A stretch of DNA of 44,061 nt from Anaerolineaceae bacterium (GTDB lineage Bacteria; Chloroflexota; Anaerolineae; Aggregatilineales; Phototrophicaceae), in assembly GCA_007693385.1 (NCBI GenBank), contig REDR01000038.1, positions 1-44,061 of the forward strand, given 5' to 3'. The translations under genes were made by a program, and so were the position numbers. Under the pieces are notes generated by a model. That model was not told where the DNA came from and ran no database searches. It worked only from the letters and a program-made list of their open reading frames with translations. Below are positions 24,959 through 33,773 of this stretch, in pieces (the first letter of the stretch is position 1; every line of letters starts with the position of its first letter).

Positions 24959-26479
24959 ATGGTCAAGACGCTATCAGAACTCATACACCATCTACCGGCG
25001 GCGACGCGCTCCGGTGCGGACGTGGCGATCACCGCGCCTGTCGTCGAGTCGGCGGCCAGCGTTCAGCGCGGCGGCGTGTTTGTGGCGCGGCGCGGGCTGA
25101 CCGTAGACGGCCACGACTTCATCGGGCAGGCGATAGAGCGCGGCGCGGCGGCCATCGTCGGCGAGCGCGATATAACCGGTTTGCCCGTGCCTTACGTCCG
25201 CGTGCCTGATCCGCAAGCGGCGCTCGGCGTGCTGGCGGCGGCTTATCACGATTTCCCGTCGCACAAGCTGACCGTCATCGGCGTGACCGGCACCGACGGC
25301 AAGACCACGACAACCGCGCTCATTCACAACATCCTACGGCTGGCGACGGGCGGCAAAGCCGGAACGATCAGCACCATCGCCGCCGATCTCGGCGACACGG
25401 TGGCCGATACCGGCTTTCACGTCACCACGCCGCACGCGCCCGATGTGCAGGCGTATCTGGCGCAGATGGCGGCCAATGGCCTGACGCATTGCGTACTGGA
25501 GATGACCAGCATCGGCCTAGCCGAGAAGCGACTGAACGGCACGCGCATCCACAGCGCGGTGATGACCAACGTCACGCATGAACATCTGGATTATCATGGC
25601 TCGTGGGAGGCGTACCGCGACGCCAAAGCGTTGATGTTCCGCATGTTGGCCGATACGCCATCGTCCACAATCGCGGTCATCAACGCCGACGACCCCAGCG
25701 CCGATTATTTCGCCGCGATTCCGGCGGATGTCTGCGCGACTTACGGCGCGGCGGATTCGGCGGCGGTGCGCGTCACCGCGATCAGCCATCACCCCGATGG
25801 CACGCGCTTTGACGTGCAGACCGGCGATAGCGTCGAATCCTATCGCCTGCAATTGGCGGGCGCGTTCAACGTGTCGAATGCGCTGGCCGCCATCGCCTGC
25901 ACCCGTGCGCTGGGCATCCCGGCGGCGTTCATCCGCGACGGGCTGGCCGGAGTCGCGGGCGTGTCCGGACGCATGGAGCGCATCGACGAAGGGCAGGACT
26001 TCATCGCGCTGGTTGATTTCGCGCATACGCCGAACGCGCTGGCGCAAGCGTTGAAGGCGGGGCGCGAGATGGTCGGCGCGGGCGGGCGCTTGATCGCGGT
26101 ATTCGGAAGTGCTGGCCTGCGCGATGTGCAAAAGCGGCGCATGATGGCCGAGACATCGGCGCAATTGGCCGACATCAGCGTATTGACGGCGGAAGACCCG
26201 CGCACCGAATCGCTGGACGATATTCTGGCGATGATGGCCGATGGATGTATCGCGCAGGGCGGCGAAGAAGGCCGCACCTTTTTCCGCGTGGCGGATCGTG
26301 GACGGGCGATTCATCAGGCGTGCGTGATGGCGCGGGCGGGCGATGTGGTCATGGTGTGCGGCAAAGGCCACGAGCAGAGCATGTGTTTTGATGTCACCGA
26401 ATACGCATGGGATGACCGTGACGCCACCCGCGCCGCCTTGCGCGGTGCGCCATTGGCGACATTACCGACGGCCACATAG
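24959..26479 (+). CDS. murE: MurE-type UDP-MurNAc-tripeptide ligase
   Basis: A 506-residue Mur ligase. The N-terminal domain has the UDP-binding segment; GVTGTDGKTTTT (108-119) is the ATP loop; K223 in YRDAKALMF is the carbamylated lysine; HLDYHG at 209-214, EDPRTE at 412-417 and GKGHE at 468-472 are MurE landmarks. DPR corresponds to the DNPR third-amino-acid selector of diaminopimelate-type MurE, though some lysine-adding MurE also carry DDPR. The usual EVSSHAL segment is altered to EMTSIGL (181-187), losing the His. It adds the third stem residue in the cytoplasm, the residue the upstream FemAB-type ligases would branch from. It is separated from atpF by a terminator, so it needs its own promoter, which is not obvious. 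Confidence 0.9.
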   Translation: MVKTLSELIHHLPAATRSGADVAITAPVVESAASVQRGGVFVARRGLTVDGHDFIGQAIERGAAAIVGERDITGLPVPYVRVPDPQAALGVLAAAYHDFPSHKLTVIGVTGTDGKTTTTALIHNILRLATGGKAGTISTIAADLGDTVADTGFHVTTPHAPDVQAYLAQMAANGLTHCVLEMTSIGLAEKRLNGTRIHSAVMTNVTHEHLDYHGSWEAYRDAKALMFRMLADTPSSTIAVINADDPSADYFAAIPADVCATYGAADSAAVRVTAISHHPDGTRFDVQTGDSVESYRLQLAGAFNVSNALAAIACTRALGIPAAFIRDGLAGVAGVSGRMERIDEGQDFIALVDFAHTPNALAQALKAGREMVGAGGRLIAVFGSAGLRDVQKRRMMAETSAQLADISVLTAEDPRTESLDDILAMMADGCIAQGGEEGRTFFRVADRGRAIHQACVMARAGDVVMVCGKGHEQSMCFDVTEYAWDDRDATRAALRGAPLATLPTAT

Positions 26480-26482
26480 CGT

Positions 26483-26514
26483 TTTACAGGTAGGCGGGGG
26501 ATTTGTGGTAAAAT
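26483..26514 (+). promoter_or_regulatory. Promoter candidate for the glycosyltransferase genes
   Basis: TAAAAT at 26509-26514 with a TGG extended -10 and TTTACA at 26483-26488; the 20-bp spacer is long. It sits in the 68-bp gap between murE and the GT2 gene. Confidence 0.4.
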
Positions 26515-26547
26515 CAACGCAACGATACGACGACACACGGAGCGAGC

Positions 26548-27462
26548 ATGGTTGATCTGGGCATCGTCATTTTGAACTGGAATACCGCCGATCTGCTACG
26601 CAAGTGCTTGCAGACGGTTTATGCCAGCATCGGCGATTTCAGCTTTCGCGTGGTGGTGGTCGATAACGCCTCCACCGATCACAGCGCGGCGATGGTGCGC
26701 GAGCATTTCCCGCAGGCCGAATTGATCGTCAATCCGATCAACGGCGGTTTTTCCTACGGGAACAACGTCGGCTTGCGGCATCTGGGCTATCGTGGCGCGG
26801 GAGATGTAGCGCCGGACGCGCCGCGTTACGCGCTATTGCTGAATCCGGATACCGAAGTGCCGCCCACGTCGTTGTATGACATGGTGCGCTTCATGGATTC
26901 ACGGCCTGATGTCGGCATGGCCGGGCCGAAGCTCTTGCTGGAAGATGGCACGCTGGATAAAGCCTGCCGCCGTAGCTTCCCGACGCCGAAGGTCGCGTTT
27001 TATCATTTCTCCGGTCTGGCGAAGCTGTTCCCTAACAGCCAGCGCTTCGCCCGTTATAACATGACCTTCGCCGATCCTGATGAGCAGATCGAAGTCGATT
27101 CCGTCGTCGGCGCATACATGCAATTGCGGCGCGAGGTGATCGAGGCCGTCGGCCTGCTGGATGAGGCGTTTTTCATGTATGGCGAAGATTTAGACTGGGC
27201 GTATCGCACCAAACAAGCAAACTGGAAAGTTATGTATCATCCTGAGGTCACAGTATGGCACATCAAAAGAGCGGCGAGTCGCAAGAGCAAGAAGGCACAG
27301 TTCGAGTTCTATCGGGCGATGCTGATCTTCTACCGCAAACATTACCGCCAGACGACCCCGTTATGGCTTCACTGGCTGGTAATGGCGGGGCTGATGGTCA
27401 AGGGCGGGCGCGATCTGTGGCCGGAGATCAGACGCTCCCCCGAGCTAGCCGCCAACGCCTGA
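26548..27462 (+). CDS. Family 2 glycosyltransferase (rhamnosyltransferase-like)
   Basis: A 304-residue GT-A enzyme. VILNWNTADLL (6-16) and VVDNASTDHS (37-46) begin the nucleotide-sugar fold, LLNPDTEVPP (about 98-107) is the metal-binding DxD-like motif, and YGEDLDWAYR (about 210-219) is the ED acceptor/base motif. There is no membrane segment before the short hydrophobic C-terminal stretch. It probably transfers a sugar onto a lipid-linked or cell-surface glycan. The next gene, a polyprenyl-phosphate sugar transferase, overlaps its 3' end, so both likely serve one exopolysaccharide pathway. Confidence 0.9.
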   Translation: MVDLGIVILNWNTADLLRKCLQTVYASIGDFSFRVVVVDNASTDHSAAMVREHFPQAELIVNPINGGFSYGNNVGLRHLGYRGAGDVAPDAPRYALLLNPDTEVPPTSLYDMVRFMDSRPDVGMAGPKLLLEDGTLDKACRRSFPTPKVAFYHFSGLAKLFPNSQRFARYNMTFADPDEQIEVDSVVGAYMQLRREVIEAVGLLDEAFFMYGEDLDWAYRTKQANWKVMYHPEVTVWHIKRAASRKSKKAQFEFYRAMLIFYRKHYRQTTPLWLHWLVMAGLMVKGGRDLWPEIRRSPELAANA

Positions 27463-28904
27463 GAGAGCGCACACGGGACGATAGCACCCGCTCCAACCGC
27501 ACGAAAACCACTCTGCGGTTGTTGCTATACGCGATTGACGTATTGATGCTATGCACCGCGTTCATATTCGGTTATGTGGCGCGTTTCTACGTGCCGGTCT
27601 TCGGCGTGCCGCCCACACAACCATTTCTGGACTACGTGCCGATGATGCTCTTGCAGGCCGTGATGTTGTTGACCGTCTTTTACTTCTCGCGGCTGTATCA
27701 TCAGCGCCGCGCCATCAGCCGCTTCGATAACGCCCGCGACATCTTCGGCGCGGTGTCGATCAGTCTGGTGCTGGCTAGCGGGATGCAGGAACTACTGTTC
27801 AAGAATACGCCGTTCGATGTCGATTATCTGCGCGGCATGTTCCTGTATTCATGGCTGTTCAGCGTGGTGCTACTGGTCATGGGACGCGAAGCGCACCGCA
27901 TCATCACCGCCAGCATGAGGCGGCGCGGCATCGCCCGCGATAATCTGTTGATCGTCGGTACCGGGCGCGTGGCGCGTGATATGGCGGATCGCATCAACGG
28001 CAACCCTGATCTCGGCTATCATATCGTCGGCGTGGTCAGCCGCGATGTCAAGCCGAAAGGCCGCATGGGGAACATTCCCATCATCGGGCTATACAACGAC
28101 ATCCCCGACATCATCGACGATTACAGCGTAGAGCAGGTCATCATCGCGCTACCGGATGCCCGCCGTACCGAGATTGTCGATCTGGTCACGTTATGTCAGC
28201 GTGGCCGCGTCGATATTAAAGTGTATCCGGACATCTTCGCGTATATGGCCGGTAGCATGAACGTCGATGATCTGGGCGGCACGCCGCTATTGACGGTGCG
28301 CGACATCGCCTTGCGCGGCTGGAAATTGAGCCTTAAGCGCGGGCTGGATTTTCTCGGCTCGTTCTTCGGCCTGATCTTCCTATCGCCGCTATTGCTGTTC
28401 ATCGCTTTCTTGATCCGGCTGGAAAGCAAAGGGCCGGTCTTTTACACGCAGATTCGCATGGGACTAGATGGCCGCCCGTTCCCGATCATCAAATTCCGTT
28501 CCATGCGTACCGACGCCGAAGCGCACGGGCCGGGCTGGACGGTCAAAGGCGATCCGCGTGTGACGCGAGTCGGCGCGGTGCTACGCAAGACCGAACTGGA
28601 CGAACTGCCGCAGTTGATTAACGTGCTACTCGGCCAGATGAGTCTGGTCGGTCCGCGTCCGGAGCGCCCGCACTACGTCGAGCAATTCCGCGAGCAGATT
28701 CCGCGCTACATGGAGCGCCACCGCGAAAAAGCCGGTATGACCGGCTGGGCACAGGTCAACGGCCTGCGCGGGGATACATCCATCGCCCAGCGCACCACGT
28801 ATGATCTGTGGTACGTCGAGAACTGGTCGTTATGGCTGGACATCAAAATCATCTTACGCACCATCTGGATGGCCGTCCGCCGTAGCAATCGCAACGCCCA
28901 TTAG
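27417..28904 (+). CDS. Polyprenyl-phosphate glycosyl-1-phosphate transferase (WbaP/EpsL type)
   Basis: The enzyme that starts exopolysaccharide repeat units by moving a sugar-1-phosphate to undecaprenyl phosphate. It begins with several N-terminal membrane helices ([20 protein letters not shown] and following), a Rossmann CoA-binding-like segment ([18 protein letters not shown]), then the sugar-transferase catalytic domain: membrane-inserting helix, [67 protein letters not shown], and [16 protein letters not shown]. The frame is open back to 27255 inside the GT2 gene. GTG 27417 is chosen because it puts the first helix about 32 residues in and has a weak AAGGG. ATG 27363 is possible. Either way the genes overlap by tens of bases. 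Confidence 0.9.
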   Translation: MAGDQTLPRASRQRLRERTRDDSTRSNRTKTTLRLLLYAIDVLMLCTAFIFGYVARFYVPVFGVPPTQPFLDYVPMMLLQAVMLLTVFYFSRLYHQRRAISRFDNARDIFGAVSISLVLASGMQELLFKNTPFDVDYLRGMFLYSWLFSVVLLVMGREAHRIITASMRRRGIARDNLLIVGTGRVARDMADRINGNPDLGYHIVGVVSRDVKPKGRMGNIPIIGLYNDIPDIIDDYSVEQVIIALPDARRTEIVDLVTLCQRGRVDIKVYPDIFAYMAGSMNVDDLGGTPLLTVRDIALRGWKLSLKRGLDFLGSFFGLIFLSPLLLFIAFLIRLESKGPVFYTQIRMGLDGRPFPIIKFRSMRTDAEAHGPGWTVKGDPRVTRVGAVLRKTELDELPQLINVLLGQMSLVGPRPERPHYVEQFREQIPRYMERHREKAGMTGWAQVNGLRGDTSIAQRTTYDLWYVENWSLWLDIKIILRTIWMAVRRSNRNAH

Positions 28905-28925
28905 CCGCTATATGGAGCGCCCCGC

Positions 28926-29246
28926 ATGGATATTCAAACGCTGACCGACGCAATGCACGCTTTCGTCCGTAGCAAGGGCTGGTACGATGAAGATTCGCCC
29001 AAGCCGCAATCGCCCAAGAATCTGGCGATCTCCTTGACGCTGGAAGCCGCCGAAGTGCTGGAGCATTTTCAATGGGGCGACGAATCCGCCGATCCCGACG
29101 CGCTGGCCGCCGAACTCGCCGACGTTCTGCTGTACCTCCTGCAACTGGCGAGCATCAGCGACGTTGATCTGGGGCAGGCGGTCATGGATAAGCTAGAGCG
29201 CAACTATCAACGCCGTTGGGACATAGCCGACGACGACCCATCTTGA
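28926..29246 (+). CDS. MazG-like nucleotide pyrophosphohydrolase
   Basis: A 106-residue all-alpha pyrophosphohydrolase of the MazG/RS21-C6 (XTP3-transactivated) type. The metal-binding motifs are E40-A-A-E43 and E63-L-A-D66, with the EHFQW segment between. It would hydrolyse dCTP or non-canonical NTPs to the monophosphate for house-cleaning. It starts 21 bp after the sugar transferase and is probably read from the same transcript. The proS promoter overlaps its final codons. Confidence 0.9.
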   Translation: MDIQTLTDAMHAFVRSKGWYDEDSPKPQSPKNLAISLTLEAAEVLEHFQWGDESADPDALAAELADVLLYLLQLASISDVDLGQAVMDKLERNYQRRWDIADDDPS

Positions 29247-29271
29247 GCGCTCAAAATCTATGCGATACAAT
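29243..29271 (+). promoter_or_regulatory. proS promoter
   Basis: TTGAGC (29243-29248), 17-bp spacer and TACAAT (29266-29271). The predicted start near 29278 leaves a leader of about 100 nt to the proS ATG, containing a short open frame (29300-29341). Confidence 0.6.
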
Positions 29272-29377
29272 CCAGCGTAGCGTTTGGGAGAAGTGGGGGA
29301 TGAGGGTAAATGGCAATAAAAAAGAGCAACAAAAACCATAATTCACCAAGAAACGACACACGCAAAGGGAAATAGTC

Positions 29378-30817
29378 ATGGCGTCACAAGCTGTTACACC
29401 GCAAAGTCAGGACTTTAGCAAATGGTACAACGAGATCGTCTATAAAGCTGATTTAGCCTCACAATCGCCGGTGCGCGGGTGCATCATCATCAAGCCATAC
29501 GGCTATGAGGTGTGGGAGGCGATTAAGGCCGGGCTGGATCGTCGATTCAAAGAAACCGGCCATCAGAACGCCTATTTCCCGCTTTTCATCCCGCAGAGTT
29601 ATCTACAGCGCGAAGCCGAACACGTCGAAGGCTTCAGCCCGGAACTGGCCGTCGTCACCCATGCGGGCGGTAAGAAGTTGGAAGAACCGTATGTCGTGCG
29701 CCCGACATCGGAGACGATCATCGGCGAATCCTTCAGCCAGTGGATACAATCCTACCGCGATCTGCCCCTGCTGATTAACCAGTGGGCGAATGTGGTGCGC
29801 TGGGAACTGCGCACGCGCCCCTTCTTGCGGACAACCGAATTCCTATGGCAGGAAGGCCACACCGCGCACGCCACCGCCGAAGAAGCGCAGGCGGAGACGA
29901 TGCAAATGCTGGAAGTTTACGCCGAATTCTGCCGCGAGGACGCCGCGATTCCGGTCGTCAAAGGGCAAAAGAGCAACATCGAAAAATTCGCCGGTGCGTT
30001 GCGGACGTATAGCATCGAGGCCATGATGCGCGATAAGAAGGCGTTGCAATCCGGCACTAGCCACAATCTCGGCCAGAACTTCGCCAAAGCGTTTGACATC
30101 AAATATCTGTCGCGTGATAACGTTGAAGAATACTGCTGGACGACATCATGGGGCGTCAGTACGCGGCTGGTCGGCGCGGTGGTCATGGCGCACGGCGACG
30201 ATCAAGGCTTGCGCCTGCCGCCCAAACTCGCACCGATTCAGGTGGTGGCCGTGCCGGTGTACAAGAACGATGACGAACGAGCGCCGGTTCTGGACGCCGT
30301 TCAGCGCATCGTCGCCGAACTCAAAGCGGCGGGAATCCGCGTGCATGTTGATGACCGCGACGAGCGCCCCGGCTTCAAGTTCAACGATTGGGAGATGCGC
30401 GGCGTGCCCGTCCGTCTGGAAATCGGCCCGAAAGATGTGCAGAACGACAAAGCGGTGCTGGCGCGGCGCGACATCCCCGGACGCGATGGCAAGCAATTCA
30501 TCGCGCAGGCGGGAATCGTGGCGGCGGTGCGCGACCTGCTGGCCGACATCCACGACAACATGCTGGCGCAGGCGACGACATTCCGCGAGCAGAACACCCA
30601 CGAGATCAGCACCTATGAGCAATTTCAAGGCATCGTCGCCGACGGTGGCTGGGCGATTGGCTGGTGGGCTGGCAATGATGATGATGAGCGTCGCGTTAAA
30701 GATGAAACCGGCGCGACTCTGCGGTGCTTCCCGCTAGATCAACCGGACGGGGCGGGGCAATGCTTCTTCACCGGTCAGGCGGCGGAGCGCGTCGCTATAT
30801 TCTCTAAGGCGTATTAA
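29378..30817 (+). CDS. proS: Prolyl-tRNA synthetase, archaeal/eukaryotic-type (ProS type 3)
   Basis: A 479-residue class II synthetase. VRPTSETIIGESFSQWI (107-123), motif 2 RTRPFLRTTEFLWQEGHTAHAT (145-166 as a region) and the GVSTRLVGAVVMAHGDDQGL motif 3 are clear. The editing INS domain of bacterial-type ProRS is missing, and the C-terminal zinc-like extension of the archaeal type is present in shortened form. It charges tRNA-Pro in the cytoplasm. AAAGGGAAA precedes ATG 29378. Two hairpins follow the stop. Confidence 0.95.
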   Translation: MASQAVTPQSQDFSKWYNEIVYKADLASQSPVRGCIIIKPYGYEVWEAIKAGLDRRFKETGHQNAYFPLFIPQSYLQREAEHVEGFSPELAVVTHAGGKKLEEPYVVRPTSETIIGESFSQWIQSYRDLPLLINQWANVVRWELRTRPFLRTTEFLWQEGHTAHATAEEAQAETMQMLEVYAEFCREDAAIPVVKGQKSNIEKFAGALRTYSIEAMMRDKKALQSGTSHNLGQNFAKAFDIKYLSRDNVEEYCWTTSWGVSTRLVGAVVMAHGDDQGLRLPPKLAPIQVVAVPVYKNDDERAPVLDAVQRIVAELKAAGIRVHVDDRDERPGFKFNDWEMRGVPVRLEIGPKDVQNDKAVLARRDIPGRDGKQFIAQAGIVAAVRDLLADIHDNMLAQATTFREQNTHEISTYEQFQGIVADGGWAIGWWAGNDDDERRVKDETGATLRCFPLDQPDGAGQCFFTGQAAERVAIFSKAY

Positions 30818-30862
30818 ATGCGCGAACCGGTTCGATTATGCTGTACGAAGGCCGATGAAACG

Positions 30863-30886
30863 CGGGACAGTCGGATGATTGTCCCG
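30863..30886 (+). terminator. Hairpin after proS (possible weak terminator)
   Basis: CGGGACA (30863-30869) and TGTCCCG (30880-30886) form a perfect 7-bp stem with a 10-nt loop. The following TTGTCGGTGTT is only weakly T-rich. The next hairpin is the stronger terminator. Confidence 0.45.
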
Positions 30887-30946
30887 TTGTCGGTGTTCTC
30901 TTGCGGCGTGTCGTGTTACATTCTAACTGGGATTTAATGCACTTTG

Positions 30947-30981
30947 ACCTATAATGGAAAACGTTATAGGTTTTTTGTTTT
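30947..30981 (+). terminator. Intrinsic terminator downstream of proS
   Basis: ACCTATAA (30947-30954) and TTATAGGT (30964-30971) form a perfect 8-bp stem with a 9-nt loop, followed by TTTTTGTTTT. The rest of the gene-free stretch 30818-31179 holds the hairpin at 30863 and the promoter at 31058, and no coding frame. Confidence 0.8.
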
Positions 30982-31057
30982 AGAATAATCGCCGGAAATA
31001 AAGTTCGTTCGGCGATTTGCCTGACTGTTAAGAGTCTTTCATTTACAGGACACACGG

Positions 31058-31085
31058 TTGACGGCTAACGCGAGCTTGTTAAAAT
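31058..31085 (+). promoter_or_regulatory. Promoter of the NYN-domain gene
   Basis: TTGACG (31058-31063), 16-bp spacer, TAAAAT (31080-31085). A second TTGACG lies at 31118-31123 with poor -10 candidates. The leader would be about 88 nt. Confidence 0.6.
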
Positions 31086-31179
31086 TGTCACAAGCGTTCA
31101 GTGTGGCCGCACGCGGTTTGACGGTAATATGCCGCTCTCCATGTGCTATATCGTGGTAGGCTTATTAGGATTATGATTA

Positions 31180-33309
31180 ATGGCGGCTTATCTTATCGTT
31201 GATTTAGATGACCTTTTGCGCCACTTCCGCGCACGGGGGGTAATTATTGATCTGCAAGAGCTGGCGGTTGGCCTGCGCGGTGGCGCGGCGCTGGCGGCTG
31301 GTCTCGTCAGTGTTGATAAACTCAAGGCGATTGTCGTGGCTGATTGGGAGCGTCTGGAGTGGCAACGCAACATTGACCCGCGACAGGTCTTCGCCGCCGC
31401 CGGTTATGACCCTTTCGACATGCCCCCGCGTGAGGCGCTGGCCGATGCGCTCATCATGCACTATTTTTCTTATGACCCCGACCCGATTAACGAGTTGATT
31501 CTGGCGACGACCAGCCGCGACCTGTTGCCGGTGGTGCGCCGCGTCAAGATGACACGCCATGCGCGAATCCGCATGTGGGGATCAGAAGATGTGCTACAGG
31601 GCACGGAATTCGCCGAAGATGTGGTGTTCCAGCCGTTGGAGACGCTTCTCGGCATCCAGTCGAAGAACGTCGCGGTTTATATCGACTTCGAGAACATCGC
31701 CATCAGCCTCAACGAACAGGGCTTCGTCGTCAATCTCGATCACCTGATCGAGCGTTTCGTCTCGCAGGCGAAGGCGCACGGCGTCCTGACCAAGATGGCG
31801 GCCTATGCGCCATGGGGACAGCGCGGCTCGTTGCCGCCACTGGTGGATACCAACGGGCGCGAAATCGCCGACGAAGCGCCTAGCCGCCTGATGGTGGCAA
31901 ATATTGATCCGGTGTTTAATTTGCCCGGCAAGAACAGCGCCGACATTCGCATCGCCCGTGATGTCATCACCGACGCCGGACACAGCGACGCGGCGGACGT
32001 GTACATTCTCGCCAGTGGTGATCGTGACTTCAACGACGTGCTGAATACGTTGATGAAGCGCGGCCTAAACGTCATCGTGTGGGGGGTACGCGGCAGTACC
32101 AGCCGCATCCTCGAGAAGAATGACAATATCACCGTCGAATACATCGACGACTTCACCAACTTGCAGACGCACCAATCACTCGGCGCGTCCAGCTTTCATG
32201 AGGATGTTGACGACTTCATCCCGTCGCAATGGACGAGCGTCATCCTGCAATTTGACCGGCTGACGGCGGACATCAAAGCGGAGACAGTCTCCATCCGGCA
32301 GTTGGTGGAGCAATTGCAGAAGGTCGGCGCGGTCATCTCGCGGCCACGCGGCGAAGATTTGGTGTCGCAGTCGATCTCGCTCGGCTTGCTCAAGCCGATT
32401 TCGACCAACGGCCATGTCATCCTCAACGAGCATCACCCGATTGTCGATAAAACGCGCTTGATCTCCGAGCGCATCGCCGGACGGGTGGAAAACACGTTGC
32501 AGGTGCGCGGCTGGGAATACGTCAACTACGGATTCCTGCTCAAAGGGTTGGCGATGGATCATGAATTAGAGCGTCCCGGCATGAACAGCGATGACCAGTG
32601 GCGCTCACACTGGATCGACGCGCTCGTGCGTGAGGGTTTGCTGGAACGTCAGCTTGTGCCGCATCGCCACAACCCCGATGATCTGGTGCCGGTGATTAAG
32701 CTGTGCGATGTGTACCCGTTCGCGTCTAACTTGCGCTCCGGCGCGGCGGATGTGAACGGCGCGGCCTTGCCCGATGTCGATTGGAAGGCGATCTCCGTAC
32801 AGAAACTACAGGAGATGGAGCCGGATACCGCGAGGATGATCGTGCGCGTGGTGGTCAGCATCGAGCAATTCACCAGCTTCCGCGATTTTGAATGGTGTCC
32901 GTTGGGCAGTCTGCATCGTCGCTTGCGGGCGTTTGATACCGGCATGTCGTTTCAGCGTGCGGTGGAGTATCTATCCGCGCATGATGCCGCGCTGGTGCAA
33001 GAATACCCCAACCCGCAGAGCGAATACATGACGAAGGGCATTTCGATCAACATGCGTAATGCCATCGTGCAGAAGATACTGGAACAGCGCGACGCTTTCA
33101 TCTGCATCTTGCTATCGCTGTATGATCGTAATATGCTGATCTCCGAGCAGGGCGTCCGCAACGCAGACTCGCGCAGTAACTGGCACCTTGATCTGTGGTT
33201 CTCCATCATGGAGACGGAAAACGTGTTGAACGCCTTGCCCGGACGCTCCGGCCAATATAGTCTGTTCCGCACGCATCATAGCGTGAACCTGATCGCGGAG
33301 CGATGTTAG
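31180..33309 (+). CDS. Protein with two NYN (PIN-like nuclease) domains and winged-helix-like C-terminus
   Basis: A 709-residue protein. Residues 163-325 are a full NYN/LabA-type domain: YIDFEN (D169), NSADIRIARD (D255) and ASGDRDF (D281, D283), followed by VIVWGVRGSTSRIL. Residues 1-155 look like a second, degenerate copy: YLIVDLDDLL with D8, ALADALI with D89, and ATTSRDLLP in place of SGDRDF, then ARIRMWG. The remaining ~380 residues are helical with at least two winged-helix-like stretches (about 365-420 and 428-520) and have no motif known to me. NYN domains cut or bind RNA using aspartates and Mg. The genes that follow, rpsO and pnp, support an RNA role. It has its own promoter; the ATG lacks a strong SD. 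Confidence 0.88.
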   Translation: MAAYLIVDLDDLLRHFRARGVIIDLQELAVGLRGGAALAAGLVSVDKLKAIVVADWERLEWQRNIDPRQVFAAAGYDPFDMPPREALADALIMHYFSYDPDPINELILATTSRDLLPVVRRVKMTRHARIRMWGSEDVLQGTEFAEDVVFQPLETLLGIQSKNVAVYIDFENIAISLNEQGFVVNLDHLIERFVSQAKAHGVLTKMAAYAPWGQRGSLPPLVDTNGREIADEAPSRLMVANIDPVFNLPGKNSADIRIARDVITDAGHSDAADVYILASGDRDFNDVLNTLMKRGLNVIVWGVRGSTSRILEKNDNITVEYIDDFTNLQTHQSLGASSFHEDVDDFIPSQWTSVILQFDRLTADIKAETVSIRQLVEQLQKVGAVISRPRGEDLVSQSISLGLLKPISTNGHVILNEHHPIVDKTRLISERIAGRVENTLQVRGWEYVNYGFLLKGLAMDHELERPGMNSDDQWRSHWIDALVREGLLERQLVPHRHNPDDLVPVIKLCDVYPFASNLRSGAADVNGAALPDVDWKAISVQKLQEMEPDTARMIVRVVVSIEQFTSFRDFEWCPLGSLHRRLRAFDTGMSFQRAVEYLSAHDAALVQEYPNPQSEYMTKGISINMRNAIVQKILEQRDAFICILLSLYDRNMLISEQGVRNADSRSNWHLDLWFSIMETENVLNALPGRSGQYSLFRTHHSVNLIAERC

Positions 33310-33312
33310 CCA

Positions 33313-33341
33313 TTGGCATTGATTCCGCCGTTTGTTATAAT
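33313..33341 (+). promoter_or_regulatory. rpsO promoter
   Basis: TTGGCA (33313-33318), exactly 17 bp, and perfect TATAAT (33336-33341). It is among the best promoters in the window and gives a leader of about 86 nt before rpsO. Confidence 0.8.
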
Positions 33342-33371
33342 GCTAAACCTTAAACACGATAGAACCGATCA

Positions 33372-33401
33372 CCCCGACCGTGTGTCCGGTCTGCTTTGGG
33401 G
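33372..33401 (+). promoter_or_regulatory. Hairpin in the rpsO leader
   Basis: GACCG (33376-33380) pairs with CGGTC (33387-33391) and the flanking CCCC (33372-33375) can pair with GGGG (33398-33401) across an asymmetric internal loop. It lies between promoter and start codon, where S15 autoregulatory structures occur in other bacteria. That role here is a guess. Confidence 0.35.
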
Positions 33402-33433
33402 GGAACTGATACAATAACGAGGACGACGACTCC

Positions 33434-33703
33434 ATGAGTGTGAAAAACGCGAACAAGGGCGAGACTATCAAAGATTTTGCCCGACACGACGGCGACACCG
33501 GCTCGCCAGAGGTACAGGTAGCCGTCTTGACCGGACGCATCCGGCAGTTGACGGACCATCTGAAAGTCCACAAGCACGATCAGCACTCGCGTCGCGGGTT
33601 GCTGAAGCTGGTCGGCCAACGGCGGCGTCATCTGCGCTACCTCAGCCGCAAGAATCCGGATGCGTATCGGGAGCTATTACAGCGTCTCGGTCTGCGTCGC
33701 TAG
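33434..33703 (+). CDS. rpsO: Ribosomal protein S15
   Basis: An 89-residue standard S15: [24 protein letters not shown], the [23 protein letters not shown] core that contacts 16S rRNA helices 20-22, and the [11 protein letters not shown] end. Start ATG 33434 with AACGAGGA upstream. It precedes pnp, the common rpsO-pnp order, but with a terminator between. Confidence 0.98.
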   Translation: MSVKNANKGETIKDFARHDGDTGSPEVQVAVLTGRIRQLTDHLKVHKHDQHSRRGLLKLVGQRRRHLRYLSRKNPDAYRELLQRLGLRR

Positions 33704-33715
33704 TATTTTAGGTAG

Positions 33716-33752
33716 AAGCGTGGGTGTGAAACTGTCATGCTCACGCTTTTTT
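33716..33752 (+). terminator. Intrinsic terminator between rpsO and pnp
   Basis: AAGCGTG (33716-33722) pairs with CACGCTT (33742-33748) with a 19-nt loop that can pair further, followed by a T run to 33752. It probably attenuates rather than blocks, since no strong separate pnp promoter is visible. Confidence 0.75.
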
Positions 33753-33773
33753 ATCGTTCAATCATTGGAATTT

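Noticed and set aside
25517-26371. 284-codon minus-strand frame opposite murE
   Set aside because: Antisense shadow of murE with Arg/His/Ala-rich composition and no SD or family resemblance.
29272-29377. T-box riboswitch before proS
   Set aside because: No specifier stem, T-box core or terminator/antiterminator was found in the ~100-nt leader.
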